DNA from: Siphonodentalium dalli | Taxonomy: Eukaryota > Mollusca > Scaphopoda > Gadilida > Siphonodentaliidae | Reading direction: 5' to 3' | Assembly: GCA_032622095.1 (NCBI GenBank) | Contig: CP136069.1 | Location: forward strand, 16,040,450-16,104,449 | DNA: 64,000 nucleotides | Shown: piece by piece, positions 47,557-59,512 of the stretch | How positions within the stretch are numbered: position 1 is the stretch's first letter | Layout of the letters: every line of letters starts with the position of its first letter | The notes under the pieces: generated by a model | Seen by the model: only the letters and a program-made list of their open reading frames with translations | Told to the model about the DNA's origin: nothing | Database searches by the model: none | Program-made: the position numbers and the translations under genes

Positions 47557-48031
47557 CGGCCTGTTCTCCAGAAAAACAGCACAATAGAACTTGTTTCTTC
47601 TGTAGATAATATGCTAAGAATCGCCTCATTTTGAGTCGATAATGAGCTGAAAATGAGGTCGTTGTAGTCATATTGTCGACTCATAATGAGGTGATTCTAA
47701 GCAAATTATGTGCGGTCAATGACATAAATATACAACTCACGATTTTCCATGAGTTTTCACTGTGGTCCGCGCCATAAAACGAAATAACAGACATTGTTCC
47801 ACTATCTGCTTATTTCAGAATAAAATGATCACATTATGTACCCATTTCACATTATAGGTCGATCATGTGCGTATTTCTCATTATAGAACGATTATGTGAA
47901 ATTTCATATTATCGATATATTATGTGAGTATTTCACATTAAAGACTTTTGTGTGAGTATTTCACAGTATAGGTCGGTTGTGTGCATATTCCATATTATAG
48001 GACAATAGGACAATTGTGCGAGAATATGTTG
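47557..48031 (+). repeat. Family C element with right-end unit expansion
   Basis: Starts GGCCTGTTCTCCAGAAAA and ends GTGCGAGAATATGTTG; about five diverged copies of the 29-bp right-end unit at 47830-48010. Confidence 0.75.
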
Positions 48032-49400
48032 ATTTATCAGCTGGTTATTGCATATATGTATTATACATCGGCCTCGTGATACATGTCCCTAATATATTGA
48101 ATCCAGGGTGACAGCTAGTCCGTGTATATACTCCAATAACATGTGTAATGCGAGGGTAATCTCAATTTTACCGGTGATGACTTCCCCGACAAAGGGTACC
48201 ATCAGGTGTAAATCATTAATGCACGAAGATAGCGTACCTCTATCGCACCAGATCATACCACCCTGTCAGAATAAATCATACTTAACTGTTGTTTTATTCA
48301 ATATTCACTACGGGGCACGTTTCAATACATATTAGGTTAATGTTGATATGATTCACTGAATACCTCATGAGCACATTTGAATAATTTTTTGACAGCGACT
48401 TCGTTCGTCATTATATTTACCCAGACCAGTGTCTGTCGTTGTAACATAACTCTAGTTCTACTAACACTTGACGTGTGTATATTGATGAAATCGATTATAT
48501 TAACATCAAATGTATTTTGTGTTAAGATAAATTGAATTCACGTCGGGTAAACACATTTTACTTAACTACTTGCACAATGACAGTAAAATATCGTTTGGAT
48601 GACAAGTTGAATGATCCTGAGTTGTGACCGACGGAAAACAATTAAAAGCAATATTTCCATCAAATCAAACTCACCTGCATTTACCACCCGTATCAGCAAC
48701 ACAGGTTTACTGAACATTTGCCCGTGGGGTGGTTTTTTTCTGTTCATGTTCGTGAAATATATTAACATCTACATACATGAAAACAATATGAACAAAATAT
48801 GTAGAACTGGCCTATCCAAACCATATACATGGTGTACATACATGTATTATGCTGGTATATGTAGTGGTTGTATGTGCTGGTTGTACAACGCACTCGGGCA
48901 ATATAACTGTATCATAAGTGCAGTGAGTATGGCAGAAATATTATAGATTTAGAATATGACCAAATAAGAGCCTTTTTAAGATCGCCGTTCATTTTGTTCA
49001 TATCCATCAGTTCTGCTCATAAAGAGCAATGTTACATATACCTCATCCAGCCAAAATGAAAGGTGAACATACTTTTTACTAGTAAGTAATAATGCCGGGG
49101 CCCATGTCGTGCATTTATGCATAACTGCACAATCTCAACAAAAGTTATTGTTGGATATATATGATGTTCAGCGTGGTACCTGTAAACTTGGGTAACATGT
49201 ATGGGGATAATTGTTGTGTCGCTTGCGATCCTTTTCTGCATTTAATAACTTTAAACCGACAATTGAACCATATATCATTCGACTGTCCAGCAAAACTGGG
49301 TTTAGGGACGCTAGACTTGAGATGTCAAATCCCGCTTTTACGGACCCCGGTTTACAGTTGTTACACTATCTGTTCAATTGGTGGCGCTGTAAATAATCTC
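48032..49400. other. No recognised gene
   Basis: AT-rich. A CAG/GTGAGT donor-like site on the minus strand near 48672-48680 has no supported exon. Nothing else supportable. Confidence 0.35.
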
Positions 49401-50015
49401 GATTGATGGTGTATCGAAGGTGAAAGTGGCTACGTGTATCATGTCACATGCGTCATTGTCACGCCAGAATTGTTATATACCTGCACTTGTTCGCGTGATT
49501 TGCCTCCAATGGCCCCGTGGTCGATTAAACCTACCGCCCCACTGTGAGGAGTAAGAATCCCCTAGTGTGGCATCCCGTTTGCCGCGGGGTGCATTTCGTG
49601 AGGTGTGGTGTAGGAGTCCTGCTGGTACTAGGGCGGTCGTACTACGTGATGCATCGATCTGCGGTAACGACTAACCCCATGGTCAAAAACTCTTCAAGAC
49701 GGGTGTCGAGTTGACCGACTCGATCAGCGTTTCAGATTAAATTATTGTTATATGTTGTATTTTTCGCCTGATATCTTAAGTTTTGTTTTCTGTTTTGTCA
49801 CGTATGATGGCTGTCTCTCTGTCTCTCTGGTTTTGTACTGATTATTGAATGTTGAAGTATTGGTCAAGTCTGTCTCACTGTGGGGAGGTGCCTCGGGGGG
49901 GCTGCTACATGCAGTGGCTAAACGGGTCACCACTTCAGTTATGTACCAGTATTTGGCCCGACCAGAATTCAAAGTCCTTAGCGGCTGCTTAGCTAGTCGT
50001 TGTGTTTAATTTTAT

Positions 50016-51600
50016 ATGGCAACTCAAACCAAAAAACCACAACCTGGTCGTAAGAATAATGACTCACTATGTTCCAGTGATGCTGTCGTATTATCTCAGT
50101 ACTTAGTTCGTATCTTCGACCCGACTCTTAAAAGACCTTATTTTTATTTGTCTGTGATAAGACTCCTCAAAGTAATACTGGGCAACTGAAATCTGCTAAA
50201 CCGTTCGGACCCGAGCCAGTGACTGGCTCTCTCTTGATTGAATTTCCAAAAGAATGTTCAATGCGATGCTTTGTTACATTTAAAGATACGGGCGGCGTTG
50301 GCGGTGGGTATGCTGTTAAAATATTCACCTCCGTCAAAAACCGCCATAAACAGAAAGAATAGTAAAATATAGACAAACTTTGTTCGTATGCCAATCAGAA
50401 ATATGGCATAAACAGTGTGTTATTGTCAATTATTTCTCCTTTGTTATGTAAACAAAAGCAAAAAACGTTACGTTGCCTGGCTTTTGTTTAGATCCGGATA
50501 TGGTAAACATAAAGAGCGTTATTTGTTACTGTTTTCCTGATATGGAAATAATAAAGAGCGTTAATTCATTTTGGTGTGATTAACCAATAGAATTGCGCTG
50601 TGTTATGTAAACAGAAGCACAACTTCTGTAACACGAGCAGACTCTTGTTTACGTACACCATCGTACGTCTTATACGACAATATACTATTTACGCGCTGAT
50701 TATGTTTGGCATATGAGCGGAACTGTATATATTTTGGTGTTCCTTCTGTTGATGGCGATTTGAACAAATATAAATATTTCTGCAACGAACGCCGCCCGTG
50801 CTTTTAACAGATATTTCACAAACATCAGTCAAAGTTGCTCCTCACAAAACGTGTGGTAGCAGAGCAGATTTGAGACACCCGATATATCTCCGACTCTTCG
50901 GAATAGGAGCGATTGAATGAATTGGCATCATAGATAATTACTGGTGTTAGCAGATTTTCAGATAGTTGATGGACTAAAAGTTTTAATTACAATGTAGTTG
51001 AATTTTTACTTTCAATCATTGCGAACATTCACCAGCATTGAAGGTTGGATATATTTGCTTACATGTTCCAAATCCCTTACGGTGTTTTAAATGTCAGGGG
51101 TATGGCTATGGCCAGGAACATTGTAAAAGTAAAGAAACCATAGGAGGACGCTGTTCTGTTTCTGGTCATGATCATAAGGATTGTACTAAACAAAAAAAGT
51201 GCTCAAACTGTCAAGGTTCACATGCTGCGATGGATCGTCCGTGTCCCATCTGGGACCGTGGATGTAACACTCAATGTGTAAGGCTGAGAAATATCTATCA
51301 TATTTCGATGCAACGAAAATAGTTGGTGCTTGACCATCAATTCAACGAGTCACATACTCTCCCGTCGTTTGTTCAAGGCGTGCTGATGCCAGCATTCAAA
51401 CATAAACCAGTCTGACCAACATCACTTGTCTCACAAGCAACACAACTTGTCATAAGCGATATAAATCCTGTACCAGAACCTGTATCACAGGCCATCGAAA
51501 CGTCTACTGTAGATTCACCCGTTGCTCCAAAACAACCCACTCCAAATGAGTCAGTTACTACAACAGTCTCTTGTTGTTGATGTTATTGCTCCACACAAAA
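50016..51600 (+). pseudogene. I/Nimb-like LINE ORF1, frameshifted and interrupted by a MITE
   Basis: Nucleic-acid-binding ORF1 of a jockey/I-group LINE. From the ATG at 50016: MATQTKKPQPGRKNNDSLC, SSDAVVLSQYLVRIFDPTL, then after a -1 shift FVCDKTPQSNTGQLKSAKP and TGSLLIEFPKECSM. M1 is inserted at 50280-50807. Afterwards ISQTSVKVAPHKT, later LKVGYICLHVPNPLRCFKC. Knuckles: CFKC-x9-C with the His changed to Tyr, a second that lost its first Cys (GGRC..H..C), and CSNC..H..C. A degenerate PVPEPVSQAIETSTV tail follows. The GC-richer 49400-50015 may be its 5' UTR. Inactive. Confidence 0.78.
50280..50807 (+). mobile_element. TTAA MITE family M1, intact, inside LINE ORF1
   Basis: 528 bp, TTAA at 50280-50283 and 50804-50807, colinear with 21673-22200. 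Confidence 0.9.
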
Positions 51601-52348
51601 AATCACATATTGCTTCTGAGAGTCAAAAAACGTGACGGACTTTGGAGATTTTTGTTTTGGAACAACTGGATAAACATCCTTATTTGGTTTCGGAGCAGAC
51701 GTAAAAACTGTACTAGCTTTATCCATTGCCCGTGAGCCAGGTTCGGGAACAGGAGAAATATCATTCTCTTGAACTTGTGTTGCTAATGATATACTGATAG
51801 GTTTTGTTTGATTCTCTGTCTGAGTGCTGGCATTAACATACTTTTTCTTAGAAACGGCAGCCGTGTATGTGACTTGAGAAATTGGTGGTTTGGCACCAAC
51901 TAATTTCTTAGCATCCATGTACAATAAATGTTTCTCAGCCTTACATCTTTGTAACTTGAATTCATAGTTCCATATGGGACACGAACCATCCATTGCAGCA
52001 TGTGAACCTTGACAGTTTGAACATATTTTAGGATTTGTACAATCCTTATAATCATGACCAGGAACAGAACATCGTGCACAAATACTTTCTTTACTTTTAC
52101 AGTGTGCCTGGCCATGGCCATAGCTCTGGCATTTAAAACAGCGTAATATATTTGGAACATAGGTACTTAAATATATCTTCATGTACCCAACCTTCAATGT
52201 CGGTGGATGTTCACACCGATTGAAAGTCAGAAGATAACTATTCAGAGGAATTCGAATACCATCAACAGTTTTTTGTAAATCGACAGTTACTACAACAGTC
52301 TCTCCTTGTTGATGTTATTGCGCCACACCAAAAATCACATATTGTTTC
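51552..52348. repeat. 65-bp direct repeat flanking the inverted ORF1 fragment
   Basis: CAGTTACTACAACAGTCTC...TCACATATTG occurs at 51552-51616 and 52284-52348, 732 bp apart, with about five differences. Confidence 0.85.
51583..52283 (-). pseudogene. I/Nimb-like LINE ORF1 knuckle region, second copy, inverted
   Basis: Open for about 230 codons: VDLQKTVDGIRIPLNSYLL, LKVGYMKIYLSTYVPNILRC, three knuckles (CFKC-x4-H-x4-C; CARC-x4-H-x4-C; CSNC-x3-H-x6-C), then a variable tail KPPISQVTYTAAVSKKK and DISPVPEPGSRAMDK. Its zinc ligands are better preserved than in the plus-strand copy. It lacks both ends and is bounded by a 65-bp direct repeat. Confidence 0.82.
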
Positions 52349-52857
52349 GAAACAAAATCGCCAAAGTCATTCCAACGTTTCGACTCGCAGAATGAGAGGT
52401 ACATATTTGAACTTTCAATTTTAGCCAGATGCCTGATGAAAAACGATTAACACTGAAAGATAGTAAACTGTGTTTGTGAATTGAAGCTGTATTTGTGAAT
52501 TGAAGCACATTGATAAAGGTTCATACGCGATTCATCAAATATTATAAATCCATTGCCAATTGATGATATTATAAATCCATTGACAATTGATGATATAAAC
52601 TACTTCACATATTTAGATGTGCAGCCTTGGTAATTTAATTTTATTTATTTGCCATTATGTATTCTTGTACTAATGTTTGCGTTTATATTATGCTTGCACA
52701 CTATTCAGTTCTTGCATTTATATTCCTGATTCCAAACAGGGTTTATGAAGAAAATTATTTAGCCATACTTTGTATTCGATGGTACCGATGTTATGTTTGA
52801 TAGTTATTAAAGGCTCCTGCAGCATCTTTACGATCTGTTCGGTCGATACATCCTATG
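52349..52857. other. No recognised feature
   Basis: Its first part may continue the plus-strand ORF1 remnant (SKQNRQSHSNVSTRRMRG); the rest is AT-rich. ATAAATCCATTGMCAATTGATGATAT is present twice near 52545-52600. Confidence 0.4.
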
Positions 52858-53270
52858 TTAACCCTTTACCCAACAAACCGGCCAAAAACGGCCAAATAAA
52901 GCTGCAACAGCCTAAATTATCTTGGGTCTGTCTCAAAAAAACCATACAAATATGGATATCATTGGAACCGGCTCATTGACCACATTGTGATGGTTACAGT
53001 TATGCCCTGTGCCAATGCATTCTCTTATATATGCGAGTCGACCATAGGTCGCCTCGCATATACATTGTACATGTATAAGAGAATGCATTGGCCTAAAACA
53101 AATCTTTTTTTAACACTTTTTACCATTTTTTCTTACATTCTTTAACAATTTTATAATTTTTAATGTGTTAAGCCAATGCATTCTATTATATATGCGAGGC
53201 GACCTATGGTCGACTCGCATATATAAGAGAATGCATTGGCACAGGGCCGTTCTATTGGGTAAAGGGTTAA
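52858..53270 (+). mobile_element. Hairpin MITE Hp1, intact
   Basis: 413 bp, TTAA at 52858-52861 and 53267-53270; opposite orientation to 28851-29249. The left hairpin arm has gained a TACATTGTACATG insertion. The right hairpin is complete (53172-53241). Confidence 0.9.
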
Positions 53271-53893
53271 ATGACACAGGATATTCCACTTTTATATCGC
53301 TTTTGGATATTCTCCGGAGTTAGTGTCCATGTATTTTCATGCCATTTTGTATGCATTCATCACATGTATATGTTATAAAGTTTTCTTCCTCGTTTAATTC
53401 TATTAAAATTATTTATATTTTGTGATATTCACCTCATGGTCTGTCCTTCGGTTTTCCAGGAAAGAGCTTAGCTTTATGTTCCTAAGATTTAATAAGTCCT
53501 TTCATAATACATCGTTTCTGGTCGGTATATTTTGTTCTTAATTATTTAGTTGAACAGCTATTTCAAAGAAATTCAAGTAAATTGTTGTGTATGATTCCTG
53601 GGGGCAGAATTGCATTACACCGCTATTATAATTAGCAGACACTAACGTTCGTTTAAAACAGGATATATGTTCATCAATGAATACACACTTGTATTGTGTC
53701 TTGGGTCTCTGTTCACGATATTTAGTTTATATTTATATTTTAGTTTAGTACATAGTTAAGAAAATCATTGGTTGAACCATGCCTTCCATATTTAAACAAA
53801 TAGATATTGAATTCCCCCATTAGAATGATTTGAACCAATGGCTGTGAGTTTTCTGTAATATCAAAAATATCATTCATATCTTGTCCCTGAGCA
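53271..53893. other. No recognised feature
   Basis: AT-rich; no ORF or repeat that I can support. Confidence 0.4.
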
Positions 53894-54240
53894 CCCTACC
53901 TTTTCATGGCGGGAGCGGCGCAACATTAAAGACCCTGTGCTAATGCATTCTCTTATATGTGCGAGTCGACCATAGGTCGCCTCGCACATATAAGAGAATG
54001 CATTGGCCTAACAATATTTTCTAAATTTGTCTTACATTCTTTAACAATTTTTATAATTTTTTCTTACATTCTTAAACAATTTTTATAATTTTTTAGAAGT
54101 TTTTCATAGGTTCTATAACAATTTTTATCATTGTTCATATATTCTTTAACATTTTTATAATTTTTTCTTACATTCTTTAACAATTTTATCATTTTTTTAA
54201 ATCATTTTTTAGCATTTGTTGTCATTTTTTATCAACATAG
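53894..54240 (+). mobile_element. Partial hairpin MITE Hp3 with AT-rich tail
   Basis: CCTTTTCATGGCGGGAGC is related to the end of 60344-60592. A complete hairpin (53938-54007) follows, then a run of TTTTTCTTACATTCTTTAAC units up to 54240. Right terminus absent. Confidence 0.65.
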
Positions 54241-54439
54241 GATTTGCTAGTGTTAAATCAGAAATTTCCAAGTTGGAAAGTTTCATGAGCCAGTAATTCG
54301 AAAGTTTCAACCAAGAGCTTGGTGTAAACCAAATTTACCGTCGTGGAAAGGGGTCTTGCATAGTTTTGCTCCAGATATCAGCATAGATATACCGTCTGAG
54401 AAAAGTCTGAATTTGTCGCAGTATCGAAATAGATCGATA

Positions 54440-54737
54440 AATATCTTAACTACCTTTCTATGAGCATTATGTAACCCCAAAAGACGCATTAAAGTAATAA
54501 AAAATACAACTGTGAGTCTGTGAATACGTAGTTATTCCTGATAGCAATAAAGATCGTCTGTCTCACTTATGGCGAAAAGTTGAAAACGGCTGAAAAATGG
54601 CTGTGACTTTGGCAAATGTTTTTCAGAGCATATGAATCAGTATATCATTAGTTCGTTTACTTATCGACCTATCGTATATGTCGCTCCAAATTACGTAGAA
54701 AACTATTTGGATTTTCGAATGAGCCATGTCCGTTTAA
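54440..54737 (+). repeat. Family E, third copy
   Basis: CCCCAAAAGACGCATTAAAG, GAAAAATGGCTGTGACTTTG and GAGCCATGTCCGTTTAA; parallels the left arm at 33470-33823 and ends at TTAA. Confidence 0.8.
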
Positions 54738-56222
54738 CGAGATTTTCATTTGCATTCCTCATGGGTGTGGCGATGGCGACAAGGTATTTGGGATAGTAAC
54801 TTTCCCACCAATGGCACCCCCCCCCCCCCCCCCAACTTTTACCAAACGTTTCAATTGTTGGAAATTTCAGACCAAATATAGGTTGAAATATCTCTGATAG
54901 TCTGAGGGTTTGGTGTGAATTTTTTTGTTTTAGGCCAAAAGTCGAATAAATCCTACTTTCGGTTAAATTTGTGGACTGAAATTCCCATCAGTTGGAAAAC
55001 AATGATTAACAGTCGGAAATCTTGCGACATTATTTTGAAACTTCCAAACCAACGGTGTGGTGATAATACAATTCCGCCGACTTGGGGAAACCTTAGTTGA
55101 AGGTGGTGCATGTAAAAATACCAGTGGACACTTCCCCAACGGAGACGCTCTAGTCACGTCCCTGGTCCATCCGACCCCTCTCTGTGGCCTCTATAAACAC
55201 ATTCCAAAGATCAGATCGGATTTGTAACAGGAGACAATGGTTACAATACACCAAATACAAATTAGTTGAGTGATTTCCTCTGCGACCCCCAAGATAGGAT
55301 CAGCATAAAAATAATAATGGCAGCTGAATGGTCAATGATACGTGGATGAAAAGTGCACGAACAAATGTAAGAACGTGTTTCCCGACGAGAATCATCAAAT
55401 ATAGCAACATGGAAGGGTTGGTGTTTTTTTCGATGTATTTTTTTCCTCCATTTTAAGGGTAGTGTGACGTTTGTCAACGTGCGGTGTAACGCAATACGTT
55501 GAAAAGTACTTTTGGGCACATTTTCGCGTGTCTAAAAGGACGTTATTTAATTTTTGATACTCGTGTAGGGTCAACCCTTTCCTGCGAATACAGGCCAGCG
55601 GAATTTGTTAACACAGAGGTCCATGGAAAATATTTAGTGTATTGTAACCCAATGCACTACATAGATCACAGATGGTGGGTATTTTGTGCTTAGTGCAAGT
55701 AATTAGCATGTAACCTGCCCGTACTCTTCTTCTTCTACCTCGAAGTTTGGGTCGGGCATACCCAGAACTATGGCGGGTGATTAACTTAACAATGACTTGT
55801 GAATATTTTGAATATTTCCCAGTTAATGTTAAAATAATGCCCAACTAGTGTCGTCAGCGGGGGATAGTCTAGATAGCATGCAATGGGACACAATAGAAAT
55901 ATGGCGGCTGGAGTTTAAATGAAAATGATCTAAAGACCATACAGTATCGTGAGGCGCCCAAGGGGGCAAAAGGCCATACTGACTCACGAATCCTTTTTAT
56001 TGTTGAACGCGTCATTAATATTTATAGTTAGAAAAGCCGCAGGTATTTTTTGTACATTATACAAACTCATTAGCATCTACGCCCAATTGAGGAAGTATAG
56101 TATCTCTCAAATTAGTATTATCTTCTGATTTTTATCAATATTTTAATATTCGTTGCGCATATAGGTTCAGTATGCCAGTTGAAATAATTAACGTGAACGG
56201 CAAAGGGAAGTTATTATGACCG
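54738..56222. other. No recognised gene; C homopolymer at 54817-54833
   Basis: Contains 17 consecutive C. Short frames on both strands have no recognisable domains. Nothing else supportable. Confidence 0.4.
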
Positions 56223-56231
56223 GTATGCCTG

Positions 56232-56655
56232 CAAGCCTGCAAATAGTGTGCCTGTCATTTGCAGAATGAGGTCCCCAGAGGGTGAATTTAGTGATGCTAT
56301 CCCGCACAGCGGACTAGCATCACCAAATTCACCCTCTGTAGACCTCATTCTGCTTAGGCCTCATCTTCTGGGAAGTATATCTACAGTATCAAATTAACAT
56401 TGTTTTTAGTTTTCCGTTCTGGGAAATTTCTATATCCCCTAATTTGCAGAAAATAAAATTCATAATTGAGGTGCCCAATGGGTGAGCATCACCAACTTCA
56501 ACTGGGGAACTTCAATCTGATCATAGGTCTGCCATTGGCCTAAGCAGAATGAGGTCCCAGAGGGTGAATTTAGTTACGCTAGCCCACTATGCGGCACTAA
56601 ATTAACCCTATGGGGACGTCATTCTGCAAATGACAGACACACTATTTGCAGGCTT
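56232..56655. mobile_element. Family D MITE, 424 bp, 9-bp target duplication
   Basis: Ends AAGCCTGCAAATAGTGTG and its complement; GTATGCCTG at 56223-56231 and 56656-56664. Two internal hairpins, 56263-56355 and 56543-56628, each built from GCAGAATGAGGTCC and AGAGGGTGAATTTAGT arms. A 9-bp duplication with long inverted repeats fits Mutator-like elements; superfamily inferred. Confidence 0.82.
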
Positions 56656-56929
56656 GTATGCCTGTATTCGTATGACCATATTCACATACATGTACTAGTA
56701 TCTTATTATCATAAATGGCAGACAGATATTTAAGCGTGCAAGTGTACGTGTATATATGCTATAATATCTGACGCAATACGACTATTATATTTAGTTTCCT
56801 TGACTAGAATAATGAACACGAATATATAAGACTAGATCGTGCCATGAATCCTGTAGCGAGCCTCACAGATAAAATCAGATGTTCAAAGGGTCGTCTGCTC
56901 GTGTATGTGAAGGGTCCCATATGGGTGAT

Positions 56930-57905
56930 ATCAGTAGATCATGTCATGAATCTCTACTCTGGCTAACGCCCGTAGAGATCATATTCCACCAGTACAAAAC
57001 CTGGGAACTTTTTGAAGTTTTTGTAGGGAACCTTATAAAGTCGAAAAATGAATACGGGGAATACATTTCTTAGTGCTTATCTGTTTCTTAATAATGTACT
57101 TCACTGTACGTGAAGGTCCCAAGTCGAAATTTCACGATTTAAGTGAATTTGTGAGCGATTTTGCTTCGCGTCGCATACAATTATGGCATTATTCCTGGGT
57201 AATTAATTCGATGTTTATTGCGATATTGGCTCACAAAAGTCACAGAAAAGCATGCAATTTTGAGTTGGGACATTCGCCTACAGTGAAGTACATTATTAAT
57301 GAAAAGATAACAACTAAGATATATATTCCCCGCGTTATGTTTTCGACTTTATAAGGTTCCCTTCAAAACGTTCCCAGGTTTTGTACTGGTGGAAATATGT
57401 GACCCGCTATATCAAATCCAGTCGTAAGTCGGGATTTTGTTACCCTGTGCCAATGCGTTCTCTTATATATGCGAGTCGACCATAGGTCGCCTCGCATATA
57501 TAAGAGAATGCATTGGCCTAACAATTTTTAACAATTTTAATAATTTTTTCTTGTATTCTTTAACAAGTTTATAATTTCAGCCTCAGACAAACATGAGCAG
57601 ACGACACTCTTCTATATGCTTCTATATATGTGTGGGGCTCCCTGCAGGGTAATGGATGTTTTTTATTTTATGTCCTAAAAATTGTAAGAAACATTTATTT
57701 TTAAAAATGATAAAAAAAATTGTTAGGCCAATGCATTCTCTTATATATGCGAGGCGACCTATGGTCGACTCGCATATATAAGAGAACGCATTGGCACAGG
57801 GTAAAAAAAATCCCGACTTACGACTGGATTTGATATGGCGGGTCACATATGATCTCTACGGGCGTTAGACCGAGTAGAGATTTCATGGACTGATCTACTA
57901 TAAGA
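56930..57905. mobile_element. Fold-back element with about 140-bp inverted arms, interrupted by Hp2
   Basis: Left arm 56930-57069 (AGTAGATCATGTCATGAATC, CGCCCGTAGAGATCATATTC, GGAACCTTATAAAGTCGAAA). The complementary right arm is split into about 57320-57394 and 57847-57905. Short frames in between (for example 57073-57354) are not recognised. Confidence 0.75.
57399..57846 (+). mobile_element. Hairpin MITE Hp2, intact (448 bp)
   Basis: Ends GTGACCCGCTATATC and GATATGGCGGGTCAC. Comparison with the opposite arm of the host repeat gives an empty site GGAATATGATC, so ATAT (57395-57398, 57847-57850) is the duplicated target. Hairpins at 57447-57518 and 57726-57795. Confidence 0.92.
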
Positions 57906-57972
57906 CGATCCATGTGAAGATTGTTGTACAGGCCCCTGGGTGGAGTATTAAAATATAGAGGATCTCCACCCA

Positions 57973-58095
57973 GTTATGTTGGGATATAATATGTTATGAA
58001 ACGATTTTGATAAATTTGATTCACAACGAGTCGTAGACGAGTTGTGAATCAAATTTATCAAACGAGTTTCATAAAATCTTATATCCCAACATAAC
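57973..58095. repeat. 123-bp imperfect palindrome
   Basis: GTTATGTTGGGATATAA ... TTATATCCCAACATAAC on the outside, ATAAATTTGATTCACAAC and its complement inside, around an 11-base centre GAGTCGTAGAC. Flanked by GGGTGGAG ... CTCCACCC at 57940-57972. Confidence 0.88.
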
Positions 58096-58858
58096 GAGTT
58101 GAAGATCTTGTATATCACATGAAAAAAACTAGAGCTTTATGCCTTTTTAACAAATCAAAATCTATAAAAGGAGCTGAAAAATGCATGTAAAATGCATGAG
58201 ACGCTTCACAACACTATACGACAGTATTGCGTGCTCTGCCTTGCGACGAAACATATAGTCCACCAATTTGCCTCTTTGTTTTTGTGCCTATTTCCGTTGG
58301 TGCAACGAAGTTGGACAATAATTGAACTTTATTGAACAAAGCAATCACTTTGCAATATCTGGTATTGGTGTCACGTGCGGCTTTTCTAAATAGTATTAAT
58401 CCGCCCGGTAATTTACTTGGCGCGATGCCAAGTATCCCGGGAAGCACGTGGCGATTACTCACTAGTGAGAGATAAGAAAATATCTAAAGGATTTTTCAAT
58501 GATATTATAGGGATTTCGTGTGATATACCAATATACTCCACACCAGCGACAATATTCACATGATCCATCTCGGCTTAAACCAAACCAACTATCGATAGCC
58601 TTATATATTCTAGAAATCGGACAGATCAGCCACAATATCACCCAGTGCGTTTTACTGGCAATATAATTCCTTTTCATTTGAAATATAACTGGGGGGAACT
58701 TGAACGATGCGAAGTCGAGATATCGTGTCGGAAACCATCGAAATGTACCGAAGACATCGTTATCTTGACATCGTTATCAGGTGCATTTGACCCAGTTATA
58801 AATCAATACTTACGAGCAATAATTTGTCGCGGACGTTTACATATATGCAACCTATAAA
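58096..58858. other. Unassigned; weak frames on both strands
   Basis: Minus-strand frames 58214-58462 (LPGILGIAPSKLPGGLILF) and 58462-58677 (SCEYCRWCGVYW) adjoin, but I recognise no family and see no splice or start context. Confidence 0.25.
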
Positions 58859-59500
58859 CAGGGTCCGCGATGGACCGCAATTTACTTTTACCAAATAATT
58901 TGCCAAATGAAAATATTTTTTGCCAAATTATATTAGAATTTGCCAAATATTATCCTTGATAGTATCATTTTCTGCAACCTTGATGCAGTTTTATGTTTCG
59001 ACACTCGCGGTTTGAACGACGATTGATATCGATAGAAAAGCTGTTAGTAAATAATTATACTGGCATATCTATTGTGGTTTAGCGTATAACAATAAACCAA
59101 TCACCGAACAATACACTGTAGAGGAGTTGCTTCGTCAGAAGGGAACATCACAAGAGGATTAGCTATGTAAACAACACCACACTAATTGTTGGTAATCCCT
59201 CAAACCGTCGATAATAATGTTATCAGATTAACTTCATCTTAATGGAATTGTTTTCTGAAACCATATAAAACACCTCTAATATAATTCTACTGTAATATAA
59301 CACCTCTAATATAATTCTACTGTAATATAATTCTATTGTAATAGTCTCCTAAAATGAAGGGTACTGATTGAGCGATATTTCAACTTTATTGATGAATTAA
59401 AGAGCGACTTGCCAAAACTTTTGCCAAGTGAAAATAGTTTTTGCCAAATGTGAATTATTTTTTCCATTGCCAAATTTGGCAAGTGGCAGCGCGAACCCTG
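58859..59500 (+). mobile_element. Non-autonomous hAT element (hAT-3), 642 bp
   Basis: Ends CAGGGTCCGCGATG and complementary CAGCGCGAACCCTG, with a perfect 8-bp duplication CCTATAAA (58851-58858 and 59501-59508). Subterminal TTTGCCAAATG repeats on both sides. A 31-bp tandem duplication (CACCTCTAATATAATTCTAC) lies at 59270-59340. No coding capacity. Confidence 0.92.
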
Positions 59501-59512
59501 CCTATAAATGGT

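Noticed and set aside
48611-48946. 111-codon Cys/Tyr-rich frame
   Set aside because: No signal, domain or start context; composition follows the AT-rich DNA.
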